Positions 26,425 to 34,938 of a stretch of DNA of 64,000 nucleotides are shown piece by piece. Under the pieces are notes generated by a model. The model was not told the origin of the DNA. It saw nothing but the letters and a program-made list of their open reading frames with translations, and ran no database searches. The position numbers and the translations under genes were made by a program. Origin of the DNA: Pseudanabaena mucicola str. Chao 1806 (GTDB lineage Bacteria; Cyanobacteriota; Cyanobacteriia; Pseudanabaenales; Pseudanabaenaceae); assembly GCF_030323025.1 (NCBI RefSeq), contig NZ_CP097329.1:2362501-2426500 (forward strand), in the 5' to 3' direction. The stretch's first letter is position 1. Each line of letters starts with the position of its first letter.

Positions 26425-26598
26425 TTAGTTGAAAAACAAGCGATCAATGATCAAAGTAACGGCTGTGGCAAATGCTGTTACCCCGATCGCTACAAGAACA
26501 TTTTGACCTTGACTCACACTAAAGCAAGCAACTGTGCCTGCGCCCAAACCTGCTGTAACTGCTGCAACTACAGGATCTTTAGTTGATTTATTGTACAT
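26425..26598 (-). CDS. Small membrane protein, 57 aa
   Basis: I read this gene directly from the sequence. From the ATG at 26596-26598 the frame gives MYNKSTKDPVVAAVTAGLGA, then GTVACFSVSQGQNVLVAIGV and TAFATAVTLIIDRLFFN before a stop at 26425. It has two hydrophobic segments rich in Ala, Gly and Val joined by a short polar turn, so it is probably a hairpin membrane protein. Codon use looks like the host, and the surrounding AT-rich sequence stops abruptly at its borders. I do not recognise a family. No strong Shine-Dalgarno sequence is seen. Confidence 0.6.
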   Translation of the reverse strand: MYNKSTKDPVVAAVTAGLGAGTVACFSVSQGQNVLVAIGVTAFATAVTLIIDRLFFN

Positions 26599-26885
26599 AT
26601 TATAAAATACCGACCATTGGAAAATTTTTTAATAATGGTTAGCCTACAGCAGTCAACAAAATCTGTTGAGGGTTCTCAATAATTCTTCACCCTAATCTAC
26701 ATAGGAATTACACATCGACTCAAAGCCCAGTATATTCATGAGCATTGCGTCAGTCCTAAAGGTATAGATAATGTATATTTCTCTTTTAATTGAACAGTTA
26801 AATTAGCTAATTAATCGTGAAATATAATCTGTTAAAAAATTTTATGATAATATTCAGTCAATAATCACACTATAATCTGCTAATT

Positions 26886-28760
26886 ATGATAGAGAACAGC
26901 GACGGCAAGCGTGAGATCAAGATTTATAAGAAAACCTTTCGCTTGCCAACGCTATCGGGGGGCAAACTGGAACAACTGCAAATGCAAATTCATCAGCGCA
27001 ATGAACATTTGAGTAAAGGTCGATTGGTTATAAAAAAAGAAGAACAACGAAGTTTATTTAGTAAAATCAGTAAAAAGATTGTTGAGTATAAAATCCTTAA
27101 GCCTCTTAGCCTTGAGGAACGTTATGAGGAATTAAATGCAATTGTGCAGGACTATGATCAGACAGTGCTAGTCCTCAAGCATCATGAGTATGATTATCAA
27201 AAGTTCTTTCAGGAATTAGCTCAAGAAATTAGAGAAACTATTGGCGAAAATTGCAAAGCAATCGCTGAGAAAGAAACTAAACGGCAGCTCAAGGAACAAC
27301 TAGAACTGCAGAAATCTAATCCTAATCAGCAAGCTCTAGCAATGTTGGACAATATGCGATCACAACTATTCGATATTGCCAAATCAACGGGATATGCTGC
27401 GGTGCTGATGCTCAAGAAATTGGATTTGATGAGTGAAAGTCTCAAACGCATTGCCAGTGATCATGATTCACAAAAGCAGCTATTGGCACAGTTGCTAGAA
27501 GAAATCCGATCACAAAAGGATCTCTATGAATTGCAATTAGAGATTAATGCCCTGCAAGCAAAAACTGCAGAATTTGTGGACATTGCCCTCAACTTTGAAG
27601 ATTACATGAAGCCATTTATGGGCAGTTTTCAGAACTTGTTAACCAATGTCTCAAAGGTGGACAAAGAGCTATCTAAGGCAATGGATGAGATTCAGAACAT
27701 TGCCAATTTGCTAGAATCTCAACAGTTTCGCTGTATTGAGACAGATCAAGAATCACTACGTATTGCCGACTTTTTGGTAACTGGCGAAATAAAAAAAGAT
27801 CACCTACAGGATGCCATAAAGCGTATAGATAACGTCCAGTTGCAGACGAGTTTTGAAGTTCAGATGAGTAATGATAAGGGTGTGAGTATTTCCGAATGTT
27901 TGGCAAATATTCGCGAGTTCCTGGATCTGAAACTGGAGGCAATTATAGAAATCGATATATCTGCGATCACGATTAATGAACCAAATCTCAACTTTGACAC
28001 TCATACCTCTGATAGCTTAAACCTAGACCTCGGCAACGGCATCACCCTAGAACTAGTGCGCGTTTCCGAAGGGAAATTTATGATGGGATCGCCAGATGGT
28101 CAAGGCGACAGTGATGAGCGTCCACAACATGAGGTGAACTTACAAGAATTTCTAATAGGGAAATATGCAGTTACAAATATCCAATGGCAAGCCGTAATGA
28201 AAACCAAGGGATCGTCAAAGTACGACAAAAAGTTCCAAGGGGATTTACAGCCCGTTGTGGGGGTGTCATGGCATGAGGCTAGAGCTTTTTGCACTACGCT
28301 ATCACAACAGATAGGAAGAGATGTCCGACTTCCTACTGAGGCAGAATGGGAATATGCTGCTAGAGGTGGCAATAGAAGCTTGGGCTTTGCCTACGCGGGG
28401 AGCAATTATCTTAATGAGATTGGTTGGTATGCTCAAAATAGCGGTAGTGTAACCCATCCATCAGGGCAGAAAAATAAGAATGAAATTGGTATTTATGATA
28501 TGAGTGGCAATGTCTGGGAATGGTGTTTGGATGAGTGGCATGACAGCTATGCGGATAAACCTCAGAATCTTAAACAACAGGGAAATCAAGCATGGGGTGA
28601 TATCAGTGTAAGCGATAATGATAATTGTTCTCGCTTACTGCGTGGTGGGTCTTGGATCTACTTTGCGGTCTATTGTCGTTCTGCCCTTCGTTTCAAATAC
28701 AATGCGCGTATTCAGAGCAACCTCATTGGGTTCCGTGTCGTCTGCGTTCCTTCTTCTTGA
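26886..28760 (+). CDS. Coiled-coil protein with FGE/SUMF1 domain (DGR-like target)
   Basis: The protein is 624 residues. Residues 1-330 are mainly helical and rich in Glu, Lys and Gln (coiled-coil-like), for example LKEQLELQKSNPNQQALAML. Residues about 375-624 form a formylglycine-generating-enzyme-like C-type-lectin fold: LELVRVSEGKFMMGSPDGQG, LPTEAEWEYAARGG, GIYDMSGNVWEWCLDEW, LLRGGSW and IGFRVVCVPSS. The region after GGSW (residues 591-618) has hydrophobic or aromatic residues at positions where relatives have Asn runs, with conserved CRSA and IGFRVV anchors. This is the variable-region layout of diversity-generating retroelement targets. The Cys pair needed for catalytic FGE is not evident, so it is more likely a binding protein. 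Confidence 0.85.
   Translation: MIENSDGKREIKIYKKTFRLPTLSGGKLEQLQMQIHQRNEHLSKGRLVIKKEEQRSLFSKISKKIVEYKILKPLSLEERYEELNAIVQDYDQTVLVLKHHEYDYQKFFQELAQEIRETIGENCKAIAEKETKRQLKEQLELQKSNPNQQALAMLDNMRSQLFDIAKSTGYAAVLMLKKLDLMSESLKRIASDHDSQKQLLAQLLEEIRSQKDLYELQLEINALQAKTAEFVDIALNFEDYMKPFMGSFQNLLTNVSKVDKELSKAMDEIQNIANLLESQQFRCIETDQESLRIADFLVTGEIKKDHLQDAIKRIDNVQLQTSFEVQMSNDKGVSISECLANIREFLDLKLEAIIEIDISAITINEPNLNFDTHTSDSLNLDLGNGITLELVRVSEGKFMMGSPDGQGDSDERPQHEVNLQEFLIGKYAVTNIQWQAVMKTKGSSKYDKKFQGDLQPVVGVSWHEARAFCTTLSQQIGRDVRLPTEAEWEYAARGGNRSLGFAYAGSNYLNEIGWYAQNSGSVTHPSGQKNKNEIGIYDMSGNVWEWCLDEWHDSYADKPQNLKQQGNQAWGDISVSDNDNCSRLLRGGSWIYFAVYCRSALRFKYNARIQSNLIGFRVVCVPSS
28635..28757 (+). other. Candidate DGR variable region
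   Basis: The last 41 codons of the FGE-fold gene code for LLRGGSW, six variable residues, CRSA, a variable stretch, NLIGFRVV and CVPSS. Variable positions use codons such as ATC, TAC, TTT, GTC, TTC, CTC and AGC. These could arise from AAC/AAT template codons by changes at A only, as a diversity-generating retroelement would make. C-ending codons are unusually frequent compared with the rest of the gene. No template repeat or reverse transcriptase is seen in the window. Confidence 0.45.
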
Positions 28761-28785
28761 GTAATACCAAGCATTAGAGTTGATG

Positions 28786-28883
28786 AGTAGCTAGACATAA
28801 GTAAACTAAAACCAGAGTTTATTCCGCCCGCGTAGCGGGCGGAATAAACTCTGGTTTTAGGTTTTAATTAAGTTGAGCTACTT
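28786..28883. repeat. R2 palindromic repeat, copy 1
   Basis: The ends AGTAGCTAGACATAAGTAAA and TTAAGTTGAGCTACTT are imperfect inverted repeats around an AACCAGAGTTTATTCCGCCC hairpin. Other copies are at about 40257, 53809 and 62216. Confidence 0.75.
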
Positions 28884-28897
28884 AGAAGGAACTTTGG

Positions 28898-28932
28898 GTA
28901 GTCAAGCAACACAATTACATTGCATGACTACT
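28898..28932. repeat. R1 short derivative
   Basis: GTAGTCAAGCAACACAATTA followed by CATTGCATGACTAC preserves both R1 ends but lacks the GC-rich core. Confidence 0.55.
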
Positions 28933-28963
28933 CAAAAAGGCGGCGCAATGCGCCGCCTTTTTG
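28933..28963. terminator. Terminator of radical SAM gene
   Basis: AAAAAGGCGGCGCA/TGCGCCGCCTTTTT perfect hairpin just beyond the stop codon of the minus-strand gene. Confidence 0.9.
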
Positions 28964-28975
28964 ATGATACATAGA

Positions 28976-30562
28976 TTAGCTAGCTAAATCTAATTCTCTT
29001 GCTGGAGTAGGATTTATGAGCTTGAGACGCTCTTCCTCTTTCCAATAGGCAGATAACTGAGCTTCAATTTCACGACGGACAATATCGCGGTACTCCATGA
29101 AATGTTCATTGTGAGCGCAGACGATCAGGTAATGTTCCCACACCGCAGGATTGCGCTTGATCATGCTAAAGAGATGATGCCAGAACTTCCAACGGGTATC
29201 GCGCTTGATGCCTTGTCGCCAGACGATAATGGCTAATGCTTTAAGATCGGTAAGAGTGGGAAGCTTTGCGGCAACTTTCACCCTCGGCGCGCCCAACTTT
29301 AAGAAATAACTATAAACGCGATCGAGGTATGCGTGTGGCTCATATAGAGCGCAGAAGGCTTCCACATATTCACGAGCAATTTCCTCGACGGGGCGCGTTG
29401 GCTCAAAATTCATCAAAGTGGTTTGGTTCAAGTTACCATTCTGACTCCGTAATCGTCCTTCTTTTTCAAGACGATACCAGAGCGCTGTGTGGGGCAATGC
29501 TTGCAACATCGCAAAGGTGGTGGTGGGGATGCCCGTTAGTTCGGCAAATCGGACAATGCGATCGCCTGCTCCTTTCTTCTCACCATCAAAGCCAATGATG
29601 AAGCCAGCCATAACGCGAAGGCCTGTTTTGGTGATAGCTTCCACAGAATCTAGTAGCGATGACCTTGTATTTTGGAACTTTTTGGTCATTTGCAGACTAT
29701 CTTCATCGGGAGTCTCAATACCGAGGAATACAGCATCAAAATAGCATTCCATCATCAGATCCATCAGTTCCTGATCGGCAGCAAGATCGATAGAGGCTTC
29801 AGTATTAAAACGGAAGGGATAGCCATGGGATTTTTGCCATTCCTTCAATTCAAGCAAGAGCAATCGGACATTGCGCTTATTACCGATGAAGTTGTCATCA
29901 ACCATAAACACGCCTCGCCGCCAGCCCAGACTATAGAGATATTCGAGTTCGGCGAGTAACTGAGCAGGAGTCTTGGTGCGGGGTTTGCGTCCGTATAAAA
30001 CGATGATGTCGCAGAATTCGCATTGGAATGGGCAACCACGAGAGAACTGCACTGACATTGAGTCGTAGGCATCAAATTCCAAGAGGTCAAAGCGAGGAAT
30101 CGGTGTAGTGGTGACATCGGGCTTTTCGTTGGTACGGAAGATGCCACTGGGTTCACCCTTGGAGATCGCCTCAACAAACATCGGTAAAGTGATTTCTCCC
30201 TCATCCAAAATTAGGTAATCGACACCTGCAGCTTGAGGCTCTTCAGGAGACGATGTGGGGTAAGGACCTCCGCAGGCAACTTTTTTGCCACGGCGTTTCG
30301 CTTCTTTAATCAGGGATAACAAGTCATCTTTCTGGACGATCATCGCTGACAGAATGACCATATCCGCCCATTGCCACTCCTCCTCAGTAATTGATCGAAT
30401 ATTGCGATCGACCAATTTAAAATTCCATTCTTGTGGCAAGATCGCCGCAACTGTAATCAATCCTAGCGGAGGTAGTAGCACCTTGCGATTTACTAGCTCT
30501 AGAATTTTTTCGTAAGACCAAAATGTTTTGGGAAAAAGTGGGTAAACCAGTAGAACGTTCAT
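28976..30562 (-). CDS. B12-binding domain radical SAM protein (DUF4070)
   Basis: The protein is 528 residues. Residues 1-140 form a cobalamin-binding Rossmann domain (NVLLVYPLFPKTFWSYEK, then WADMVILSAMIVQK, CGGPYPTSSPEE and VDYLILDEGE). The radical SAM core begins at SRGCPFQCEFCDI, where CxxxCxxC ligates the 4Fe-4S cluster, and runs to about 400. The remainder (REYVEAFCALYEPHAYLDR; WRQGIKRDTRWKFWHHLF) is the DUF4070 extension. B12-dependent radical SAM enzymes often methylate unreactive carbons; some relatives act in hopanoid or bacteriochlorophyll modification. The substrate here cannot be read from context. It is cytoplasmic, and monocistronic judging from the flanking terminator. Confidence 0.9.
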   Translation of the reverse strand: MNVLLVYPLFPKTFWSYEKILELVNRKVLLPPLGLITVAAILPQEWNFKLVDRNIRSITEEEWQWADMVILSAMIVQKDDLLSLIKEAKRRGKKVACGGPYPTSSPEEPQAAGVDYLILDEGEITLPMFVEAISKGEPSGIFRTNEKPDVTTTPIPRFDLLEFDAYDSMSVQFSRGCPFQCEFCDIIVLYGRKPRTKTPAQLLAELEYLYSLGWRRGVFMVDDNFIGNKRNVRLLLLELKEWQKSHGYPFRFNTEASIDLAADQELMDLMMECYFDAVFLGIETPDEDSLQMTKKFQNTRSSLLDSVEAITKTGLRVMAGFIIGFDGEKKGAGDRIVRFAELTGIPTTTFAMLQALPHTALWYRLEKEGRLRSQNGNLNQTTLMNFEPTRPVEEIAREYVEAFCALYEPHAYLDRVYSYFLKLGAPRVKVAAKLPTLTDLKALAIIVWRQGIKRDTRWKFWHHLFSMIKRNPAVWEHYLIVCAHNEHFMEYRDIVRREIEAQLSAYWKEEERLKLINPTPARELDLAS

Positions 30563-30686
30563 ACCTTTTGGGATTTAAGTGGGCGGATACTCTGTCTTCA
30601 TCCCCAAAGCCCTTGCTCCTAAAAGATTAGGGGAGCAAGAAAAGTTTTTCTCTCAATCCTATGGGAGAGGGTTGGGGTAAGGGGCT

Positions 30687-31151
30687 TTAGACAGCAGGGA
30701 AACCAGTGCGGATATCTTCGATTACACCATCACGGAGGACTATTTCCACGCGCATCTGAGCAATCAAGTTATCGCCTTTACTTGCAGGGAAATAGCTATC
30801 AAGTTGTCCTTGGGAGACTTCTTGTTCTAATTCCAAATTTTGTACTTGGGTCAATTGGGTCAACAATTGATTCTTTTGCTCCAATAATTCGGCTTTAACC
30901 CGATTCATTTCTGCACGAATGCCTTCAAGAGCGCTAGATACTTCTGCCGAAAATGGCTTGATACTTTGACGCTCAATTTCACTAATTTGACGAGAACCTT
31001 GGGCATCAACTTGTTGCACTTGGGCATCGATTTGCGAAATTTGCAGTTGCAATTGTTGCTGCATTTCCTCTTTCCAGCGTTGCGTCACAATTACTTGAAT
31101 ATTCGCAGTGCGACGTAATAAAAGCTGATTAGAAAAATCGATCAAACTCAC
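30687..31151 (-). CDS. YlqD-like coiled-coil protein
   Basis: The 154-residue protein begins MSLIDFSNQLLLRRTANIQV and continues VIVTQRWKEEMQQQLQLQIS, then a long Gln/Glu-rich coiled coil (about 30-115), and ends with a beta-rich tail (NLIAQMRVEIVLRDGVIEDIRTG). The order helix-coil-beta and the closing 'V-x-L-x-D-G-x-I-x-x-I-R-x-G' segment match YlqD-family proteins, which are common in cyanobacteria and Firmicutes but of unknown function. The gene follows the acyl-CoA synthetase by about 60 nt in the same orientation, so they may share a transcript. Confidence 0.75.
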   Translation of the reverse strand: MSLIDFSNQLLLRRTANIQVIVTQRWKEEMQQQLQLQISQIDAQVQQVDAQGSRQISEIERQSIKPFSAEVSSALEGIRAEMNRVKAELLEQKNQLLTQLTQVQNLELEQEVSQGQLDSYFPASKGDNLIAQMRVEIVLRDGVIEDIRTGFPAV

Positions 31152-31211
31152 ACTTATCTCCAGTTAGCTAATAATTGATGGGGATGATGCAATGGCAAAG
31201 CAAATGCGTCA

Positions 31212-33107
31212 TCATGAAGTAAACATTTTGACAATAATATCTTGATAACGCTCAAATACGATGTTACGTCGGATTTTGAATGTCTGTGTGAGGAACCCAT
31301 TTTCGATTGTAAAGGGTTCAGGCAAGAACTCAAAAACACCAATGCGATCATTAATGCTATATCCAGGGCGGTTTTGCACTTCACGGGTCAGTTCTTCGCG
31401 ATAAAGGTTGCGAATTTTGGGCTGATTCAACTCTGGCAAAACACTTACCAAATTTGAATCGGGGGGAATTAAACCCGTAGCTTCCAGTGCTGAAAGATTA
31501 GGAACGATTAACACACCCAATTGTTTCTGGTCTTGCCCCACTAATACAACCTGATCAATATAGGGACTGCGAATACAGGCATCTTCAATGGGTTGAGGCT
31601 CAATATTCTCACCGTTAGTTAAGACGATCGTATCTTTAGCACGACCTGTGATGATTAGATCATCCCATTTGCTGACATATCCCAAATCGCCTGTGTCAAA
31701 CCATCCCTGGGGATCGATCGCTTTTGCTGTCGCTTCAGGATTTTTGTAATAGCCCTGCATCACTTGTGGACCCCGAATGAGGACTAATCCTTGTTGACCA
31801 ATTGGGACATCGGCTCTAGTGGACATATTAACGATGCGGGTTTCGGTCTGGGGCAAGGGCTGTCCATCACCACCACGAATATTGCGATGTGGACGGCGCA
31901 CGTGGGTAATGGGGGAGGTTTCGGTCAAGCCATATCCACCCAAAATTTCGATACCAACAATTTCATAAAAATCTTCGAGGTGTTCAGCGATCGAGCCACC
32001 ACCACTGACGATGTATTTAAAATTGCCACCCGTTGCTTCGCGTACTTTTTGATAAACCAATTTATGACCAAGTTGGTGAAATGCCCATAGAATTAATGTT
32101 ACCAGCGATGCTTTTAATTTGTCACCTAGAGAAGGATAGAGATTTTCGAGGTTTAAACCTTGGACAACCCGCTTAGCAGTGATATATTTTTGGCTGATCT
32201 TGAGGAAAAGTTTGACTAAGCGCTGTTTGCTCTCAGGCTGATCGCGGCAGTTTTTTTGCACACCCTCATAGATGGATTCCCACAGACGCGGCACTGCGAC
32301 CATGTAATGCGGTTTATGTTCTTTTAAGTCTTTTTTAATGGTGCGAAGATTGGTGTAGATTTGGGTGCAACCTTGGGAGAAGATAAAATATTCAAAGGTA
32401 CGCTCATAGGAATGCCATGTGGGGAGAATGCTAAGAACACGCTCATTGACCTCAAGTTGCAAAACGGTCTGTGCTGCCTCTACTTCGTAAAGGAAATTGC
32501 CGTGGGTGAGCATAACTCCCTTGGGTCGCGCAGTTGTGCCAGAGGTGTAGATCAGTGTAGCTAGGGTGTCGCGTTTGATGCTAGGATTACCTAAATCTTT
32601 ACTGAGACCCTTATCTAGTAATTGCTGGAAGTTATAGACTCCTTCGGGAGGGTTTTCGTCTGACAGCAAGATAATTTGTTTGACTAGAAGGCTATGCAAT
32701 TCTGGTTCGAGCTTTTTGAGGGTTGCCAGATTTTCGACGACGATCGCTACGCTATCACTATGCTCGATGATGTAGAGCAGCTCACTCCGCTCTGCTTGAG
32801 AACTTCGCGTTGCATTGGCAGCCCCAATCGCTAAAATTCCCTGATCGGCAATTAACCACCTTGGTGAGTTATCGGCTATGAGCGCCACTTTATCGCCAAA
32901 GTTCACACCTAGAGATCGCAAACCTGCCCCAAATTGATTAATTTGCTCAAATGTGTCTTTATAGGAAATTCTGATTGGCGGCTTGGCATGGGGATCGTAG
33001 AGAGCGATCGCATCAGGATGAAATTTTGCTCTTTGTTCCCATATTTGCCAGAGACTATTGAATTGCTGTACCTGCGATGTCTGAACAGAATTGGGCATAA
33101 ACTTCAA
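31212..33107 (-). CDS. Long-chain acyl-CoA/acyl-ACP synthetase (AMP-binding)
   Basis: The protein is 631 residues. The phosphate-binding loop is TLIYTSGTTARPKGVMLTHG, followed by ILPTWHSYERTFEYF, GYGLTETSPITHVRRP (the A5 motif), WFDTGDLGY (A7) and IITGRAKDTIVLTNGENIEP (A8). It activates fatty acids with ATP to acyl-AMP and then to CoA or ACP thioesters. In cyanobacteria the main enzyme of this type (Aas) recycles free fatty acids released from membranes using ACP. Length fits the FadD15/AAS group. The translation start at 33107 is plausible, with a conserved N-terminus a few residues in. Confidence 0.92.
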   Translation of the reverse strand: MKFMPNSVQTSQVQQFNSLWQIWEQRAKFHPDAIALYDPHAKPPIRISYKDTFEQINQFGAGLRSLGVNFGDKVALIADNSPRWLIADQGILAIGAANATRSSQAERSELLYIIEHSDSVAIVVENLATLKKLEPELHSLLVKQIILLSDENPPEGVYNFQQLLDKGLSKDLGNPSIKRDTLATLIYTSGTTARPKGVMLTHGNFLYEVEAAQTVLQLEVNERVLSILPTWHSYERTFEYFIFSQGCTQIYTNLRTIKKDLKEHKPHYMVAVPRLWESIYEGVQKNCRDQPESKQRLVKLFLKISQKYITAKRVVQGLNLENLYPSLGDKLKASLVTLILWAFHQLGHKLVYQKVREATGGNFKYIVSGGGSIAEHLEDFYEIVGIEILGGYGLTETSPITHVRRPHRNIRGGDGQPLPQTETRIVNMSTRADVPIGQQGLVLIRGPQVMQGYYKNPEATAKAIDPQGWFDTGDLGYVSKWDDLIITGRAKDTIVLTNGENIEPQPIEDACIRSPYIDQVVLVGQDQKQLGVLIVPNLSALEATGLIPPDSNLVSVLPELNQPKIRNLYREELTREVQNRPGYSINDRIGVFEFLPEPFTIENGFLTQTFKIRRNIVFERYQDIIVKMFTS

Positions 33108-33265
33108 GGTTTTAACTAATTTTTAATTATTCGGGATTTCGCGAAATCCTATTTAAAAACTAACCATTAATTTAAGAATTGCGTAAGCCTTAAAATCATA
33201 GATTATTTATAATGGTTGTCATTTGTTTCCACATAGAGTCTTCCTTGGAGCCTATGAAGTAATAA

Positions 33266-34375
33266 TCAAGAAAGTACTGTTTCATAGATTTCTTTGAGCA
33301 ATCCCTTTTGAACACGACCACTTTTAGTTTTGCCGCCAATTACGAGTAGCCATAATTCCGTAAATTGCCATTTGTATATTGGCATAGGATGGGCAGTCAA
33401 ATTCCGCAATTTGGCAATTTGATCAATTTTGCTGGCGGCTTTGCGATCAGATCGCAACCATTGCGACAGGGGATGTTGCCATTGTGCGAGAAATTCTTTG
33501 ACTAATTGGTGATCGCTGGTTGATATTTTCTGATCGTTAAACTTTTGGTAATACAGGCGATCGCGATCGTCACTAGATAGATACTCTTGATTTAAAACTT
33601 CTTCCCGAAAAGTGTCCCATTCCTTCGCAATCAAATAGGGCAAACTCCCAATTGTATATTTGCCTCGATTTCTCAATGTCACTCCCGCAATTACAAATTC
33701 TTTTTGCTGGGAATATTGCTGACACATAAACCAATAAAAACTTTTAAAGAAGCTATGCACAATCTCGCGTTCAACCACACTAGCAATGTACAAACACGAA
33801 GGCTTATAGTCAGAAAAGTTCTCCGTAAAAATATCTGACTCTACTAAATATTTATGCTTGTAGGCACTAAAAAGATCTTTGCGACTCGCCGTTTCTAGCT
33901 GATGCCAAGCATTTTTCCCTAGCCTTTTGAGTAATTTCGCCTCAATTTCTTGCTCATCATAGTTAAAGGCGGGTGTAGTTTGTTTCTCAGATAAGGCTTT
34001 AATTTGATCGCGTAGATGGAGTATTTCTTCTCTTTCTGTATCTGACAAATCAGCCTTTTCTCTAAAGATCGAGATCTCTGCATTCAGCAAGCGAATTTGC
34101 TCATCTTTATCTTTGATTAACTTCTGCTTTTCCTCTAGATCCAGTGCAGTAACTGCTGCCTTGACTAAGTTGTAATAATTACTCTTTAAAATATCAACTT
34201 CTTGGGAGGTAGCACGACTCTTGCCCCGCAAAGCAATTTTTTGTCCCTGCTGCACTGCGAGAATTTCACCTTCAGGATTGCGGATTCTTAATTCTTTAAT
34301 CTCGCCCTGATCGCTAGAAAGCGAAACCACACTACATTCATATTTACGCTGACTATAGTAAAACTCCGCTTTCAT
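33266..34375 (-). CDS. Coiled-coil protein with HEPN-like RNxxxH motif
   Basis: The protein has 369 residues and belongs to no family I recognise. Residues 1-50 look beta-rich (YECSVVSLSSDQGEIKELRI). Residues 75-135 form a coiled coil (EEKQKLIKDKDEQIRLLNAE). The C-terminal half (140-369) is mainly helical and contains KLRNLTAHPMP, where Arg324-Asn-x-x-x-His329 matches the Rx4-6H signature of HEPN nucleases, including the polar residue after Arg. HEPN proteins are often toxins or defence RNases. No partner antitoxin is obvious next to it. The motif alone is modest evidence, so the nuclease call is speculative. Confidence 0.6.
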   Translation of the reverse strand: MKAEFYYSQRKYECSVVSLSSDQGEIKELRIRNPEGEILAVQQGQKIALRGKSRATSQEVDILKSNYYNLVKAAVTALDLEEKQKLIKDKDEQIRLLNAEISIFREKADLSDTEREEILHLRDQIKALSEKQTTPAFNYDEQEIEAKLLKRLGKNAWHQLETASRKDLFSAYKHKYLVESDIFTENFSDYKPSCLYIASVVEREIVHSFFKSFYWFMCQQYSQQKEFVIAGVTLRNRGKYTIGSLPYLIAKEWDTFREEVLNQEYLSSDDRDRLYYQKFNDQKISTSDHQLVKEFLAQWQHPLSQWLRSDRKAASKIDQIAKLRNLTAHPMPIYKWQFTELWLLVIGGKTKSGRVQKGLLKEIYETVLS

Positions 34376-34462
34376 ATTGCGTTATTGCGATCGCTGTTTT
34401 TAGCAGTAGAAATGATCATTTGCAAGAGTTTAGCAGGCAGCTTGTAGGTACTTGACTATAAT

Positions 34463-34505
34463 TAGCTTCGACTATGCTCAGCTATAGCTGAGCGTAGTCG
34501 AAGCC
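34463..34505. repeat. Perfect palindrome upstream of hfq
   Basis: GCTTCGACTATGCTCAGCTA is followed by its exact complement, giving a 40-bp inverted repeat without a loop. Its arms resemble the GGCTTCGACTTCGCTTAGCC segments inside R3 repeats. Confidence 0.6.
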
Positions 34506-34530
34506 ACTGTAATGCCTTACTTAAAATTAT

Positions 34531-34579
34531 TGGTAGTCATGCAACACAATTACTAAAAAAATTACTTTGCAGCACTACC
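34531..34579. repeat. R1 short copy downstream of hfq
   Basis: GGTAGTCATGCAACACAATT and TTTGCAGCACTACC ends, lacking the GC-rich core. The flanks AAATTATT and AAGTTATT agree at 7 of 8 positions, as expected for an 8-bp target duplication. Confidence 0.7.
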
Positions 34580-34582
34580 AAG

Positions 34583-34804
34583 TTATTTAATATAAACGAT
34601 CGCATGTTGCCAGATCACCACTTTGTGTCCTGATGTGTCCAAACAAATACATTGATCATCGATCCAGCTAATTTTGCCATGAAGTTGATCACCTGTGAGC
34701 AGCTTGATCTCAACCTCATTCTTATCGCGAATGATGCTATGAATGCGGCGAATACTTGGTAGGGAGGTGTTGAGTCCGATTTTGGTTGCTGTTGGTGCGC
34801 TCAT
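34583..34804 (-). CDS. hfq: Cyanobacterial Hfq-like RNA-binding protein
   Basis: The 73-residue protein is the short cyanobacterial type of Hfq: LPSIRRIHSIIRDKNEVEIK, then LLTGDQLHGKISWIDDQC and HKVVIWQHAIVYIK. The Sm fold is clear, with the final VxxxxHAIxYI resembling the Sm2 'Y-K-H-A-I-S' motif. In Synechocystis this Hfq lacks a strong RNA chaperone role and binds the pilus ATPase PilB1, and its loss abolishes phototaxis; a similar role here is an inference. An R1 repeat lies immediately downstream. Confidence 0.9.
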   Translation of the reverse strand: MSAPTATKIGLNTSLPSIRRIHSIIRDKNEVEIKLLTGDQLHGKISWIDDQCICLDTSGHKVVIWQHAIVYIK

Positions 34805-34938
34805 CGTCTTATACCTATAGCAGTTTTACGAATATTATCATCAAACTAGATTTGCTTTTCAGCGCTGTAGGTGCCGAAAAGCAAATCTAGTCTGTTTAAG
34901 CTTACGCATCGCGTGGACAAATCCCAGACAATAATACT

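Noticed and set aside
29266-29598. Antisense frame opposite the radical SAM gene
   Set aside because: The opposite strand carries a clear CxxxCxxC radical SAM protein; this frame shows no motif.
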